Assembly (NCBI RefSeq): GCF_007993755.1
Contig: NZ_CP042467.1
Span: forward strand, 2,194,001 to 2,258,000
DNA: 64,000 nucleotides
Reading direction: 5' to 3'
From: Microvenator marinus
Lineage (GTDB): Bacteria > Myxococcota_A > Bradymonadia > Bradymonadales > Bradymonadaceae
Shown here: positions 17,392 through 26,733 of the stretch, piece after piece
Layout of the letters: the number at the start of each line of letters is the position of its first letter
Position numbering within the stretch: position 1 is the stretch's first letter
Notes under the pieces: generated by a model
Databases searched by the model: none
What the model was told of the DNA's origin: nothing
The model's input: the letters and a program-made list of their open reading frames with translations, nothing else
Program-made: the position numbers and the translations under genes

Positions 17392-18285
17392 TCACTGAGG
17401 CTTTTTAAAGCGCAAAGTCATACGGTCGCTCTCACCAATCGCGACGTACTTCTCGCGGTCTTGATCCCCGAGTCGTAGCGAAGGTGGGAGTGTCCAAACC
17501 CCTTCCGGATGGTCCTTGGTGTCTTTCGGATTAGCGTTCACTTCGGACTTCTCGTCCAAAACAAATCCTGCCTTTTCGGCAAGTTGAACTACGTAAGACT
17601 CAGGGAGGTAGCCTTTTTTGGCCCATTCAAGGGGGTCTCCTTCTTCAGGTGCGCGGTGCTGGACCACGCCTAGTACTCCGCCTGGCTTAAGGGCATCGAA
17701 GGCGGCCTTCATCACAGCTGCATCATCACCTTTGCCATCACGGGCCAAACCATGAAGGTTTCGGAACGTCACCACAAGGTCCGCCGTTCCTGGCTCACCC
17801 AACTCTACGCGCTCACCCGGGATCAAGTATCCCTCTTCCACAGCTGTGCCGTACACTGCGGCATGTGTGGAGAGGTGCTCGTTGAGGGCCTTTCGAATTT
17901 TGACACGATACGCCTCTGGGTCCCCATCGGCTACGGCATTGTGCGCGAGCACGAGTTTGCCTCCACCTTGGGCAAGTGTTGGTCCGAGAACACTGGTGTA
18001 CCAGCCGCCTCCTGGCCAAACTTCAACCACGCGCATATCCGACTTGAGGCCGAAGAAGCTCAGAGTCTCAGCTGGATTGCGGAATTCATTGCGCACTCGC
18101 CACTCACCACGATGCTCACCATCCACAGCGGCGGCCAAGTATTCAGCGGTCTTGTCGGTCTCAACTTCTGTGGGCTCAGTCTGCGTCACCTCTTGTGGCT
18201 CTTCAGCAACACTCTCCTCGGACACATCCGGTGAAGATGCACATCCAGCCAACAAAGCGAGTCCTAAAATCCAAGATACTTTCAT
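17392..18285 (-). CDS. Exported methyltransferase-like lipoprotein
   Basis: A 297-residue lipoprotein (lipobox LALLAGC) with an acidic linker to about residue 50 and then a class I SAM-methyltransferase-like fold. Motif I appears as VVEVWPGGGWYTSVLG near 85; later strands TADLVVTFRNLH and ALKPGGVLGVVQHR match motifs IV-VI. It resembles the predicted methyltransferase group COG4798, whose members often have signal sequences. A SAM enzyme outside the cytoplasm is odd, because SAM is not expected there; the fold may have been reused for binding. ATG 18285 follows AAGGAGAAGG. A terminator separates it from the upstream transaldolase gene. Confidence 0.8.
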   Translation of the reverse strand: MKVSWILGLALLAGCASSPDVSEESVAEEPQEVTQTEPTEVETDKTAEYLAAAVDGEHRGEWRVRNEFRNPAETLSFFGLKSDMRVVEVWPGGGWYTSVLGPTLAQGGGKLVLAHNAVADGDPEAYRVKIRKALNEHLSTHAAVYGTAVEEGYLIPGERVELGEPGTADLVVTFRNLHGLARDGKGDDAAVMKAAFDALKPGGVLGVVQHRAPEEGDPLEWAKKGYLPESYVVQLAEKAGFVLDEKSEVNANPKDTKDHPEGVWTLPPSLRLGDQDREKYVAIGESDRMTLRFKKPQ

Positions 18286-18313
18286 TCCTTCTCCTTTTTG
18301 TGTTCTCAAGAAT

Positions 18314-18343
18314 AAAAAAGTGCCCTCCTAATCTCATAGGAGG
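18314..18343 (-). terminator. Terminator after transaldolase
   Basis: Read on the minus strand, CCTCCTA (18343-18337) and TAGGAGG (18330-18324) form a 7-bp stem with a 6-base loop, followed 4 bases later by TTTTTT (18319-18314). It lies about 50 bp after the transaldolase stop and before the start of the next minus-strand gene. Confidence 0.75.
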
Positions 18344-18392
18344 CGCCTTTATTCCCAAAATGTTGAAAAATTTTCGCGCACGAACAAATGAC

Positions 18393-19355
18393 TCAGAGGA
18401 GCGCGAGTAATTGAGCCTCCAAGGCTTCCTGAGCGGCGGCAAAGCTCTTGATGCCTTCATCGAGTTTTTCAAAAGCCATCCGGTCCTCTTGGTGCATCCG
18501 GTCAAAAGTACTCTTGTCCATGGGGATTCTGTCGATCGTCATCGCCTCTGACTTCTTGGGGTCGAGCTTGCGCGGAAGCTCCCCGGACGAAGACTGCAGT
18601 TCCTCGAGCAACGACGGAGCGATGGTCAAGAGGTCGCAGCCGGCGAGCTCGGTGATTTCACCCATATTCCTGAAGCTCGCGCCCATCACCTCGGTCTGAT
18701 AGCCGAATTTCTTATAATAATTGTAGATTTCAGTGACCGAGAGCACACCAGGATCTTCAGCCGCAGGATAGCTATCGCGCCCCGTTTCCTTCTTGTACCA
18801 ATCGAGGATACGACCGACAAAAGGCGAGATGAGGGTCACGCGAGCCTCAGCACAGGCCACGGCCTGGTGAATGCCAAAGAGCAAGGTCAGGTTGCAATGG
18901 ATACCCTCCTTCTCCAGCACTTCCGCGGCCTTGATGCCTTCCCATGTGGAGGCAATCTTAATGAGAACACGGTCGTTGGTGATGCCGGCCTCATTGTAGA
19001 GACCGATGAGGTGACGCGCCTTCTCGACGGTTGCTTCGGTATCGTAGGAGAGCCGGGCATCTACCTCCGTGGAGACACGGCCTGGAATGATTTGCAGGAT
19101 TCGTTTTCCGAACTCGACGGCGAGCAGGTCGATAGCCATCGCCACAATCTCAGCTGGATTGGTTGCCCCTGATTCCTTGGCCTGAGAGAGCGCTGATTCC
19201 ACAACGTCTTTGTACTTATCCATCCCGGCAGCAGCCTTGATGAGGGATGGATTGGTTGTGGCATCTCGCGGGGTGAACGCCTCGATCGAGTTGATATCAC
19301 CCGTATCTGCAACCACCACAGTCATCGTCTTAAGTTGTTCGAGCAAATTAGGCAT
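18393..19355 (-). CDS. tal: Transaldolase
   Basis: A 320-residue cytoplasmic enzyme of the non-oxidative pentose phosphate pathway that moves a dihydroxyacetone unit between sugar phosphates. DATTNPSLI (31-39) is the classical signature and Lys133 in [11 protein letters not shown] is the Schiff-base lysine (E. coli TalB Lys132). Length and motifs place it in the TalB subfamily. GAGGA precedes the ATG at 19355 by 7 bases. A perfect -35 hexamer TTGACA lies on the minus strand at 19412-19407, but no good -10 is found at the right distance. A hairpin plus T-run terminates it downstream. Confidence 0.96.
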   Translation of the reverse strand: MPNLLEQLKTMTVVVADTGDINSIEAFTPRDATTNPSLIKAAAGMDKYKDVVESALSQAKESGATNPAEIVAMAIDLLAVEFGKRILQIIPGRVSTEVDARLSYDTEATVEKARHLIGLYNEAGITNDRVLIKIASTWEGIKAAEVLEKEGIHCNLTLLFGIHQAVACAEARVTLISPFVGRILDWYKKETGRDSYPAAEDPGVLSVTEIYNYYKKFGYQTEVMGASFRNMGEITELAGCDLLTIAPSLLEELQSSSGELPRKLDPKKSEAMTIDRIPMDKSTFDRMHQEDRMAFEKLDEGIKSFAAAQEALEAQLLALL

Positions 19356-19434
19356 GTTCGTGTCCTCGTGTTGTTCGCCGCAGAGGTCACCGAATCACAC
19401 CCATTTTGTCAACGTCGAACTCGTAGCGAGGAGA

Positions 19435-19737
19435 CTAGAACTGAAAGAAAGGAACGTACGCACTCAGAGCCGCCGTGAAGAGGGCTAGTAGGGCCTGCTC
19501 GACCCTGAAGTGCTTAAATCTAGTGAGGGTATAGATGAAGAAGACTAGCGCTGGGACCGCGGTGAAGTAGGCTAAATCCCGTGCTCCGGTCACATCCATC
19601 CAGAGCAACCATGGAGCACTTGCGAACCAGAAGTTCGCGCTTGTGCAATGATACGACCCGAAAAAATCCGCAAAGAACGGAGCAAAGGCTATCTGACCCG
19701 AAATCACTCCCCACAAGAACCATGTTCTTCGGCGCAT
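19435..19737 (-). CDS. Small hypothetical membrane protein
   Basis: A protein of about 100 residues with three predicted membrane helices (about 5-25, 38-65 and 72-98), two Trp-rich loops and a basic N-terminus (RRRTWFLWG). AGGGA lies before the second in-frame ATG (19737), which is used here; the first ATG at 19743 overlaps that site. The gene lies between the transaldolase and endonuclease genes on the same strand, with gaps of 79 and 75 bp. Function is unknown. Confidence 0.55.
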   Translation of the reverse strand: MRRRTWFLWGVISGQIAFAPFFADFFGSYHCTSANFWFASAPWLLWMDVTGARDLAYFTAVPALVFFIYTLTRFKHFRVEQALLALFTAALSAYVPFFQF

Positions 19738-19812
19738 CCTCATCCCTGCATTATCGCAGGTTTAGGCACTTCAACGCAAGCATTTCGTTAAACTCTCAAC
19801 AAAATGCGCTGT

Positions 19813-21090
19813 TTAGAAGTCCGAAATTCGCCCCACCAATTCTGGGTTTTCGATGAAGGGATTTCGAGAGCCTTGGTACATGGACACGCTGCGATTTCTG
19901 GCCGCTTCGACCTCGGTAGGCGGAAAACGCTGATGCCAATCTCTGAGAACGTTTTCTTCATGAGCAGGGATATCGAGCTGATACATCACTGCCACGTAGA
20001 ACATGGCTCGCGCGGACTTTCCTTTTTGTTCATCCCGCGGCTCAAATCGGGTATCTCCCGAGGAGTCGCTGCCGCGCTTGGAGCCACCTTCCTCCCATGT
20101 CGCTGAATTCACAACGCCAAGATAAAGGTTGCTACGCTGAATGTTGGAATCGGGCGTTGCCGGCGCGAGATGGTGCAAATCACTACGGGCCAGACCATCG
20201 CCACCTCTGGATTGCGGCCAGATATGCTCGGTGTTCATCACTTGTCCGTCCGGGATGCCGCGCGTCTCCACCAGCGTCCCGGTGTAGACGCATTCCACCC
20301 TTCCGTCCTCGTTGTCGATTGCCGAGAACATAAATTGCCGCGCATCACGGTAGTCGAGCACCGTGTGCGTGGCCGAGTGCCTCTCACGCATTGCAGCCTC
20401 GAGTTGGGCGTTGCTCAACCCGGGGAAAGGGTCAACGCCTTCGCAGGCATCCCCTTGACCATTGGAATTCGAGTCTTCTTGGCCCGGATTCTCCACAAAC
20501 GGGCAGTTGTCTTCGGCATCGGGAACACCGTCTTGGTCAGTGTCCGCAAGCGCCTGACGGCAAGGGCCATCGAGGCAAATCAACTCGAACTCAAACTTGC
20601 CTTGAACGTCTGTTCGGTTTTCGACCACGAGGTCGTAAGTGCCCGAGCTAAAGAGCACAAATCCGTCAGAGATATCTGCCTCGTCCCAGGGAATCGAGGC
20701 GTCGCCTTGTTGGGGAAACGAGTAGGCGATGCGGCTCTGAGAGCCTTCTCGGAAAAGGCTTAGACCGGGACCCCAGCTTGATTCTCCGGTGTTCCGAAAC
20801 CAGATTACGAGCGCATCTGATGCGGAGGCTTCTAATTTGATGGTTGCGCGTTGATTTGCATCGACGTGACCCGAAAACCTCGCGCCCGAAACAGGGATTG
20901 AATCGGGAAAATCATAAGGCTCAAACACATCGTCATTGTTGGGCTCTTCGACGAAATCAGGCTCCATGTCCTCTTCGCCAAAATCCTCTTCCGTACTCAT
21001 GTCTTCGACAGGAGGATTAGGGTCTCCCTTGGGCTCTGGAGAAGAACAGCCGAGTCCCAAGAGCAAAAACAAAATCAACAAACGATGCAT
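19813..21090 (-). CDS. Surface lipoprotein endonuclease I (EndA/NucM family)
   Basis: A 425-residue lipoprotein (lipobox LLGLGC) with a long acidic linker (about 20-65), a beta domain (about 70-175), a TSP3-like calcium motif (DTDQDGVPDAEDNCP near 182), and a C-terminal endonuclease I domain (about 220-425). The catalytic core shows NTEHIWPQSRGG and DLHHLAPATPDSN with RSNLYLG, the beta-beta-alpha metal motif of non-specific DNases such as Vibrio Dns/EndA. It probably degrades extracellular DNA at the cell surface for nutrients or biofilm turnover. ATG 21090 follows GAGG by 5 bases. Confidence 0.92.
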   Translation of the reverse strand: MHRLLILFLLLGLGCSSPEPKGDPNPPVEDMSTEEDFGEEDMEPDFVEEPNNDDVFEPYDFPDSIPVSGARFSGHVDANQRATIKLEASASDALVIWFRNTGESSWGPGLSLFREGSQSRIAYSFPQQGDASIPWDEADISDGFVLFSSGTYDLVVENRTDVQGKFEFELICLDGPCRQALADTDQDGVPDAEDNCPFVENPGQEDSNSNGQGDACEGVDPFPGLSNAQLEAAMRERHSATHTVLDYRDARQFMFSAIDNEDGRVECVYTGTLVETRGIPDGQVMNTEHIWPQSRGGDGLARSDLHHLAPATPDSNIQRSNLYLGVVNSATWEEGGSKRGSDSSGDTRFEPRDEQKGKSARAMFYVAVMYQLDIPAHEENVLRDWHQRFPPTEVEAARNRSVSMYQGSRNPFIENPELVGRISDF

Positions 21091-21215
21091 CAAAACCTCA
21101 ATTCAACCGGCGCATATGCTAGCGATTTTAGTAAATCGAGTCCACGCCCGATGTCGATTGACCGCAATCTTGCTGGCCCATACACTCTCAATCTAGTCTT
21201 AAGTTGAGTAGATGA

Positions 21216-21608
21216 TTGAAGAAACTTAGCGTTCATCACATTGCACTGGGCGCCCAAGATCCTCAGCGAGTTGCGGAGTTCTACACGCATTATTTCGGGG
21301 CGCCCGAACTACGCAGAAACTACTACCCGGACGGTAGCTTACGCTCGATTTGGTTGGACTTGGACTTTGTCCTCATGGTGGAACATATCTCGGAGTCCGA
21401 GCGTCCCGAAGAGCACTCAAGCGGGATGCGCCCAGGAATGTTTCTCATTGCATTAAGTGTGGATGCCCAGCAGCGCATCAACCTGGAGACCGCGTGGGCG
21501 GCTGATGGTGTTCAGGTAGACCAGAAGACCGAGTTCACCACGTACGCACGCGACCCAGAAGCAAATCGTGTGGCCATTTCCACGTACCCATTTGAGGAGA
21601 GATCATGA
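21216..21608 (+). CDS. VOC (glyoxalase/bleomycin-resistance fold) family protein
   Basis: A 130-residue protein starting at a TTG codon, with the first beta-alpha unit LSVHHIALGAQDPQRVAEFY and a second half ending DPEANRVAIST, typical of vicinal-oxygen-chelate domains. His7 or His8, Glu65 (VEHIS) and the last-strand residues may bind a metal. The substrate is unknown; relatives include glyoxalase I, dioxygenases and drug-binding proteins. Its stop overlaps the ATG of the acyl-CoA synthetase gene (ATGA, 21605-21608), so the two form an operon and may act on related acyl or thiol substrates (inference). Confidence 0.85.
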   Translation: MKKLSVHHIALGAQDPQRVAEFYTHYFGAPELRRNYYPDGSLRSIWLDLDFVLMVEHISESERPEEHSSGMRPGMFLIALSVDAQQRINLETAWAADGVQVDQKTEFTTYARDPEANRVAISTYPFEERS

Positions 21609-23413
21609 ACTACGATTCTATCGTTGAGAGACTCTATGCTCACGCGCATTTGACGCCCGGGCGTGCAGCGCTCTGGTACAAGGACCAGCGCACCTGGAAG
21701 AACTACACGTGGGAAGCCTACGCAAAGGCCATCACTCGGTTTGCAGGGGCCCTGATTTCGCTCGGGTTCGAGGCTGGCGGTTGCACAGCGATCATTGGCA
21801 ACAACTCTCCAGAATGGCTGATTGCCGACATTGGAACCATGGCGGCGGGTGGTTGCCCGGCGGGAATCTATCAGACGAGCACACAGGAGCAGGCATTCTA
21901 CGTCGCTGACCACTGCGAGGCCGAGGTGCTGGTCGTGGAAGACTTGGGGCTCTTTCACGCTTTGGGACTCGACCAGAACCGCGGGAAGCTCTCCAAGGTC
22001 AAGAAGTTTGTGCTGATACGTGATGCCGAGAAGGTCGACGCCGACGACGTCATGTCGTTCGAAGAATTTTTGGCGCTTGGCGACGCACATGAGGCCGACG
22101 TCGCGCAGCGTCGCGCCGCCATAAAGCCCGAGGACCTGGCCACGCTCATCTACACAAGCGGCACAACAGGACCTCCTAAGGGTGTGATGCTCTCACACGA
22201 GAACCTGGCCTGGACGGCACGCCGTGCTGTAGAAGCCGTGGGCGAGGTGGGCGAGGACGATTGTGTGGTGTCGTATTTGCCGCTCTCTCATATTGCCGAG
22301 CAGATGTTCTCTATTCATCTGGCGATCACAGCGGGCTATCCGATTTGGTGCTGTGACGATATCTCCAAAGTCAAAGAGACGCTCGTTGTGGCGCGCCCCA
22401 CTCTATTTCTGGCCGTACCGCGCGTGTGGGAGAAATTCCGCGTTGCCCTCGAAGCCAGATTTTCTGAGGCCACCGGCCCAAAACGCAAAATCCTCGACCT
22501 CTCTCTAAAGACCGGAAGAGATGTGGGTGAAAAGGTTGTCGAAAAAGGAATTGCGGGCCTTAGCCTTCCAGAACGCGCACAATTCGAGCTCGCCCAACGA
22601 CTCTTTGGAAACAAACTCAAAGCCGCACTCGGTCTAGACAGGCTAAAAGTAGCCGTTTCGGGAGCGGCCCCTATCGGCAAGGACGTCCTCGATTTCTTCC
22701 TCGCAACGGGCATCATCATCCACGAAGTCTATGGGCAGTCCGAAGGGAGTGGACCATCCTCCTTTAACTTCCCGCGCCCGGGAGAGCGTCGGATTGGTTC
22801 GGTGGGAAAGGCCTTCCCTGGAGCCGAGATCAAGATCGCCGAAGATGGAGAAATCCTTGTGAAGGGTAAGAACGTTTTCAAAGGATACTTCAAAGATCCT
22901 GAGTCTACGTCCGAGACGCTGATCGATGGTTGGCTTCATTCCGGCGACGTGGGACGGCTGGACGGCGAAGGGTTCCTCTACATCACAGATCGCAAGAAGG
23001 ACCTCTTGATCACCGCCGGAGGTAAGAATGTGGCGCCCCAGAATATTGAGGCGAAGCTTCGAGAAATCGACGGAATCAGCCAGGCTTTTGTGATTGGCGA
23101 CCGCCGAAAGTTTCTAAGCGCCCTTTTGACTCTGGACCCTGAGCGTGCCCCAGCACTTGCTCGTGAGCGAGGCTGGCCAGAAGACCTGGATTCGTTGGCG
23201 ACTCATGTGGATTTTCTGGCCCATGTAGATCACGGCGTCGAAAAAGCCAACGCGGCGCTTGCGAGGTACGAGTCCGTTCGAAAATACAAAGTGTTGGCGA
23301 ATGATTTCACGACTGAATCCGGTGAGCTCACGCCTACTCAAAAAATGAAGCGCAAGGTCATCAACGAAAATCACGCTGATATCATTGAGAGTCTCTACGA
23401 GGGTCTGGACTAA
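21605..23413 (+). CDS. Long-chain acyl-CoA synthetase (AMP-forming)
   Basis: A 602-residue ANL-superfamily enzyme that activates fatty acids with ATP and CoA. The P-loop motif is YTSGTTGPPKG (residues 183-193), the second core motif is YGQSEGSG near 375, and GWLHSGDVG followed by DRKKDLLITAGGKN (about 435-480) is the hinge and C-terminal catalytic region. The divergence from FadD and the extended C-terminus resemble FAA1-type (COG1022) synthetases. It is translationally coupled to the VOC gene. Expected role: fatty acid uptake and lipid metabolism at the inner membrane. Confidence 0.93.
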   Translation: MNYDSIVERLYAHAHLTPGRAALWYKDQRTWKNYTWEAYAKAITRFAGALISLGFEAGGCTAIIGNNSPEWLIADIGTMAAGGCPAGIYQTSTQEQAFYVADHCEAEVLVVEDLGLFHALGLDQNRGKLSKVKKFVLIRDAEKVDADDVMSFEEFLALGDAHEADVAQRRAAIKPEDLATLIYTSGTTGPPKGVMLSHENLAWTARRAVEAVGEVGEDDCVVSYLPLSHIAEQMFSIHLAITAGYPIWCCDDISKVKETLVVARPTLFLAVPRVWEKFRVALEARFSEATGPKRKILDLSLKTGRDVGEKVVEKGIAGLSLPERAQFELAQRLFGNKLKAALGLDRLKVAVSGAAPIGKDVLDFFLATGIIIHEVYGQSEGSGPSSFNFPRPGERRIGSVGKAFPGAEIKIAEDGEILVKGKNVFKGYFKDPESTSETLIDGWLHSGDVGRLDGEGFLYITDRKKDLLITAGGKNVAPQNIEAKLREIDGISQAFVIGDRRKFLSALLTLDPERAPALARERGWPEDLDSLATHVDFLAHVDHGVEKANAALARYESVRKYKVLANDFTTESGELTPTQKMKRKVINENHADIIESLYEGLD

Positions 23414-23481
23414 TTTCGAACCCCGGCCCTCCTTAAAGGCATCCTTTGGTCACATTTTACCCCAACCCGAGAGGATAAATT

Positions 23482-23952
23482 ATGGCTGAAAACCCTAAAC
23501 TCAATGTCGGAGACGCCGTTCCAACCTTCAGTGCCGAGTCGGATGACGCAGGCACGGTCTCATCAAAAGATCTCAAAGGTAAAAAGTACGTACTCTACTT
23601 CTACCCCAAAGATATGACGCCGGGATGCACCACACAGGCTTGCGACTTCAATGACAACCTCGGGCACTTCAAAGAGCTCGGCTACGAGGTCTACGGCGTC
23701 TCTCCGGATAGCGTCGCCTCGCACGAGCAATTTCGAAAAAAACACGACCTTGGCTTCACGCTCTTGGCCGATCCAGAACACAAATTAGCTGAATCGTTTG
23801 GCGTGTGGCGGGAGAAGAAGAATTACGGAAAGACGTATATCGGTCTTGTTCGCTCTACGTTTTTTGTGGGCGAGGACGGAAAGATTAGCGCGATCTACGA
23901 CAACGTTCGCGCCAAGGGACATGTCGCGAAGCTCCTAAGAGAAATGGCGTGA
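23482..23952 (+). CDS. bcp: Thioredoxin-dependent thiol peroxidase (Bcp/PrxQ)
   Basis: A 156-residue atypical 2-Cys peroxiredoxin. The peroxidatic Cys49 lies in PKDMTPGCT and the resolving Cys54 five residues on (CTTQAC), the BCP/PrxQ signature. It reduces hydrogen peroxide and organic hydroperoxides using thioredoxin in the cytoplasm. GAGAGG precedes the ATG by 7 bases. It ends one base from the convergent PEGA-domain gene. Confidence 0.96.
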   Translation: MAENPKLNVGDAVPTFSAESDDAGTVSSKDLKGKKYVLYFYPKDMTPGCTTQACDFNDNLGHFKELGYEVYGVSPDSVASHEQFRKKHDLGFTLLADPEHKLAESFGVWREKKNYGKTYIGLVRSTFFVGEDGKISAIYDNVRAKGHVAKLLREMA

Positions 23953-23953
23953 T

Positions 23954-24748
23954 TTAAGGCGTAGTCCGTTCGCGGAAGAAGAGCTTGATTCGAGATCCGT
24001 CTCTGACGCGGACGATCTTCTTCTCCGAAATCTCACCCCCATCATACTGGACCTGAACTTCGTGGCGCCCGTTTTCGGACTCTACGGTTCCGGGGGTTTT
24101 TTCACCCGTGTTCTTTCCGTCGATAATGATGGTGCCGGGGGGCTTTGAGTAGACGGTGATTTTTCCGGGATCAGCGCCTTCTTTTTTCTCTTCTTCAGGC
24201 TTTGGTGCTGCCCGAGGCGCAGGTTTAGCCGCCACGGGTGCCGTTCCCGAGAACCCTGGAATCTCCACGATCAATAGGCGCGTCTCGTACGGTTTCAGGT
24301 AGACCTTGTACGCCTTTGTCTTTCCTGCGTGCGTGACCCGAACATCATATGGTCCACCTGCGGGTAGAACAACGCCTTCGGGTTCATCAGGTTCAAAATA
24401 GCTTGGGTAAGGGATGCCGTTTACGGTGACCTCTGATTTTTGGAAGTTCGCTACCACTTGGAGCACGGCCGGCTTTAGGGTTGTCTTTTTCTGTTTCTTG
24501 GAAGTTTGACCCACCAAGTCTTCTTCTGCAGATTCGACCAAAATTGGCTCGGACTCGGCCAGATCCTCGACGGCTTCAAATGGTACCGAATCGGGCGCAA
24601 CATGTGCCACGAACTCTGGGTGAGCCTCAGCCTTCTCTGTCCCCACAAAAGCGCGCTGAGCATCGAGCCCCATGATCACAGAGAGGATCAGGACCAGCAC
24701 GGCGGCCATTGCGATTCCCAAATTCCAAGCTGTGTTCGCGTTCATCAT
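23954..24748 (-). CDS. Membrane-anchored PEGA-domain protein
   Basis: A 264-residue protein with an N-terminal signal anchor (about 9-28, GIAMAAVLVLILSVIMG), a charged linker, one PEGA-like beta unit near 90-165 (VTVNGIPY..VVLPAGGPYDVRV), a Pro/Ala/Lys-rich linker, and a second C-terminal PEGA-like unit near 195-260 (ITVYSKPPGTIIIDGKNTG). PEGA domains are surface beta domains, often next to kinases or other signalling proteins in myxobacteria. A second ATG at 24745 is an equally possible start. Confidence 0.8.
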   Translation of the reverse strand: MMNANTAWNLGIAMAAVLVLILSVIMGLDAQRAFVGTEKAEAHPEFVAHVAPDSVPFEAVEDLAESEPILVESAEEDLVGQTSKKQKKTTLKPAVLQVVANFQKSEVTVNGIPYPSYFEPDEPEGVVLPAGGPYDVRVTHAGKTKAYKVYLKPYETRLLIVEIPGFSGTAPVAAKPAPRAAPKPEEEKKEGADPGKITVYSKPPGTIIIDGKNTGEKTPGTVESENGRHEVQVQYDGGEISEKKIVRVRDGSRIKLFFRERTTP

Positions 24749-24838
24749 TCGTCTCTGGTTAAACCGCGGGGAAATTCACGTCAAGAATCACCGTAGAGTA
24801 TAACGCCAAAAGACCCAAAGATATTCTATGGGCGGAGA

Positions 24839-25933
24839 TCAGGCGTTATGACGGAAATGCATGATATCTCCGTCTTTCACCATGTACTCCTTACCTTCCA
24901 GACGCAACTTACCGGCGGCTTTAATGCCGGCTTCCGAGCCGTACTGCTCCAAATCTTCCAGGGTGAAGACTTCTGCGCGAATAAACCGTTTCTCGAAGTC
25001 CGTGTGGATCACACCTGCAGCCTGAGGCGCTGTGTAGCCTTCGTAGATGGTCCAGGCGCGAATCTCTTGCACGCCTGCAGTGAAGAAGCTGCGAAGCCCC
25101 AACAACGAGTATGTAGCGCGAATCAGAACGTGCAGCGCGGGCTCTTCGATCCCAAGACCGTCGAGCATTTCCTGACGATCTTCTTCGGAAAGCTGGGCCA
25201 ATTCGGCTTCGATGGTTCCGCAAATGGTGACGACCGAGGCATTGGTTTCCTCGGCATATTGCCGCACCTTAGCGACGTGCTCCGAGTTTCCGTCCAGGTC
25301 ATCTTCAGCCACGTTGGCTACATAGAGCACGGGCTTGAGCGTCAAGAGGTGTGAATCATAGATCAACGCCTCTTCCTGCGGGTCGAGACTCACCTTTCGT
25401 GCTGGCATGCCCTGATCGAGCGCGGCATGGATTTTCTCCAAAACCTCCAGACGAGCGATCTCGGTCTTGTCTCCGCTCTTTGCCGCCCTTCTGGTCTTGT
25501 CGAGGCGCTTTTCTACGGATTGTGCATCCGCCAAAATGAGTTCCAGCTCAATCGTTTCAATGTCACGAATCGGGCTGACGCTTCCATCAACGTGCGTGAC
25601 GTTCGGGTCGTCAAAACAACGAACGACGTGCAAGATCGCGTCGACTTCGCGAATATCTGCAAGGAATTTATTGCCGCGCCCTTCACCTTTTGACGCGCCT
25701 CGAACCAAGCCCGCAATATCCCAAATATCCACAGCGGCTGGGATGACGCGATCGGTCGGAATATACTTCTGGATGCGTTTTAATCGTGGGTCTGGAACAG
25801 CAACCACGCCCTTATTGGGGTCGATCGTGCAAAAAGGATAGTTTGCCGATTCAGCCCCCGCGTTGGTCAACGCGTTATACGTAGTGGACTTTCCGACATT
25901 AGGAAGACCGACAATACCCGCAGAAACACTCAT
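24839..25933 (-). CDS. ychF: Redox-regulated ribosome-binding ATPase YchF
   Basis: A 364-residue OBG-family P-loop NTPase with GLPNVGKSTT (9-18), switch segment CTIDPNKGVV and Walker B DIAGLVRGASKGEG. The usual G4 NKxD is replaced by NVAE (in VANVAEDD), the change that makes YchF prefer ATP over GTP. A C-terminal TGS domain includes HTDFEKRFIRAEV. The protein is conserved in nearly all bacteria, binds ribosomes and negatively affects oxidative stress resistance. Confidence 0.97.
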   Translation of the reverse strand: MSVSAGIVGLPNVGKSTTYNALTNAGAESANYPFCTIDPNKGVVAVPDPRLKRIQKYIPTDRVIPAAVDIWDIAGLVRGASKGEGRGNKFLADIREVDAILHVVRCFDDPNVTHVDGSVSPIRDIETIELELILADAQSVEKRLDKTRRAAKSGDKTEIARLEVLEKIHAALDQGMPARKVSLDPQEEALIYDSHLLTLKPVLYVANVAEDDLDGNSEHVAKVRQYAEETNASVVTICGTIEAELAQLSEEDRQEMLDGLGIEEPALHVLIRATYSLLGLRSFFTAGVQEIRAWTIYEGYTAPQAAGVIHTDFEKRFIRAEVFTLEDLEQYGSEAGIKAAGKLRLEGKEYMVKDGDIMHFRHNA

Positions 25934-26018
25934 AATTTACGCCTCGATTCAGCCGCGTCCCGTATTGGTCCGCCAAAAATACGCGCGAACATTACGGGAT
26001 TCTGGCCAAGGCGCAAGG

Positions 26019-26690
26019 CTAACGTTTGCCGAACTTCTTTTCAGCATCCGATCTAAGGCGCCTGACAGTCTCAACACACCCATCTCGGAGAGCGGATCCC
26101 ACCAAAAAGTCTGGCACCCACGTCCCTGGATCAAACCAGAGCCGGTATGAAACAAGGGTTCGCGCACCATTCTCGATAGGTTGCAGAATGTAGGAGCCGG
26201 CCACAACGGTTGCTCGCACTACCCCGTCTTTCTCCTTCGGTCCCTTGGAGTTGTCTTGTACCCATTTCCAACCATAGGGGCCCTTGTTCGTCCCCTCAGG
26301 CTCAAAAAGGTTGAGCTTGACGGTGAAATCGCGGTCTTGAATCCCAGTGGCGCTCACACGCTGGTAGAGATAGCCCCATGTCCCGTAATTGGCGATGGGT
26401 TCGAATTCTTCGATAAACGAGTATGTACGAGCACGTTCCGGGTCAGTGATGATCGGAAACATATCCTTTGCCGAGTACGGCAGAATGACGTCCACACGAA
26501 TGGCGTCCACCCCGGTAGGGACTTTACTGTTGGTGTAGACGGTGATTCCGCCCTTCTCCTTTGAATGGACCTTCCAAGGGCCTTTCTGCCAACCCGTATA
26601 TTTGTACATATGCTGGGCGGTCGCGGGAGCTGACCAACCCACGAAGAAAAGCAAAATCAGAAGAAGGGGCGTAATTTTCAAACGGCTCAT
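26019..26690 (-). CDS. Secreted START/SRPBCC-domain protein
   Basis: A 223-residue protein with a signal peptide (about 1-26, ending PATAQ) and a START-like lipid-binding fold. Signatures include GITVYTNSKV near 50, DVILPYSAKDMFPIITDPER, YQRVSATGIQDRDF, and the C-terminal helix ALRDGCVETVRRLR. START/SRPBCC domains enclose hydrophobic ligands. The single Cys in the last helix is common in secreted bacterial START proteins. ATG 26690 follows GGAG. It is 43 bp downstream of the hybrid kinase gene on the same strand. Confidence 0.82.
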   Translation of the reverse strand: MSRLKITPLLLILLFFVGWSAPATAQHMYKYTGWQKGPWKVHSKEKGGITVYTNSKVPTGVDAIRVDVILPYSAKDMFPIITDPERARTYSFIEEFEPIANYGTWGYLYQRVSATGIQDRDFTVKLNLFEPEGTNKGPYGWKWVQDNSKGPKEKDGVVRATVVAGSYILQPIENGARTLVSYRLWFDPGTWVPDFLVGSALRDGCVETVRRLRSDAEKKFGKR

Positions 26691-26733
26691 TGGGCTCTCC
26701 ATGCGGAGGGTCTCTCAAAAGGTGAACTACAAA

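Noticed and set aside
24800-24849. ATAACGCC/GGCGTTAT inverted repeat as a terminator of ychF
   Set aside because: One arm is inside the ychF coding end, the loop is over 30 bases and no T-run follows.
26395-26412. GGTTCGAATTC as a possible tRNA T-arm
   Set aside because: It lies inside the START-domain gene and no cloverleaf or acceptor stem surrounds it.
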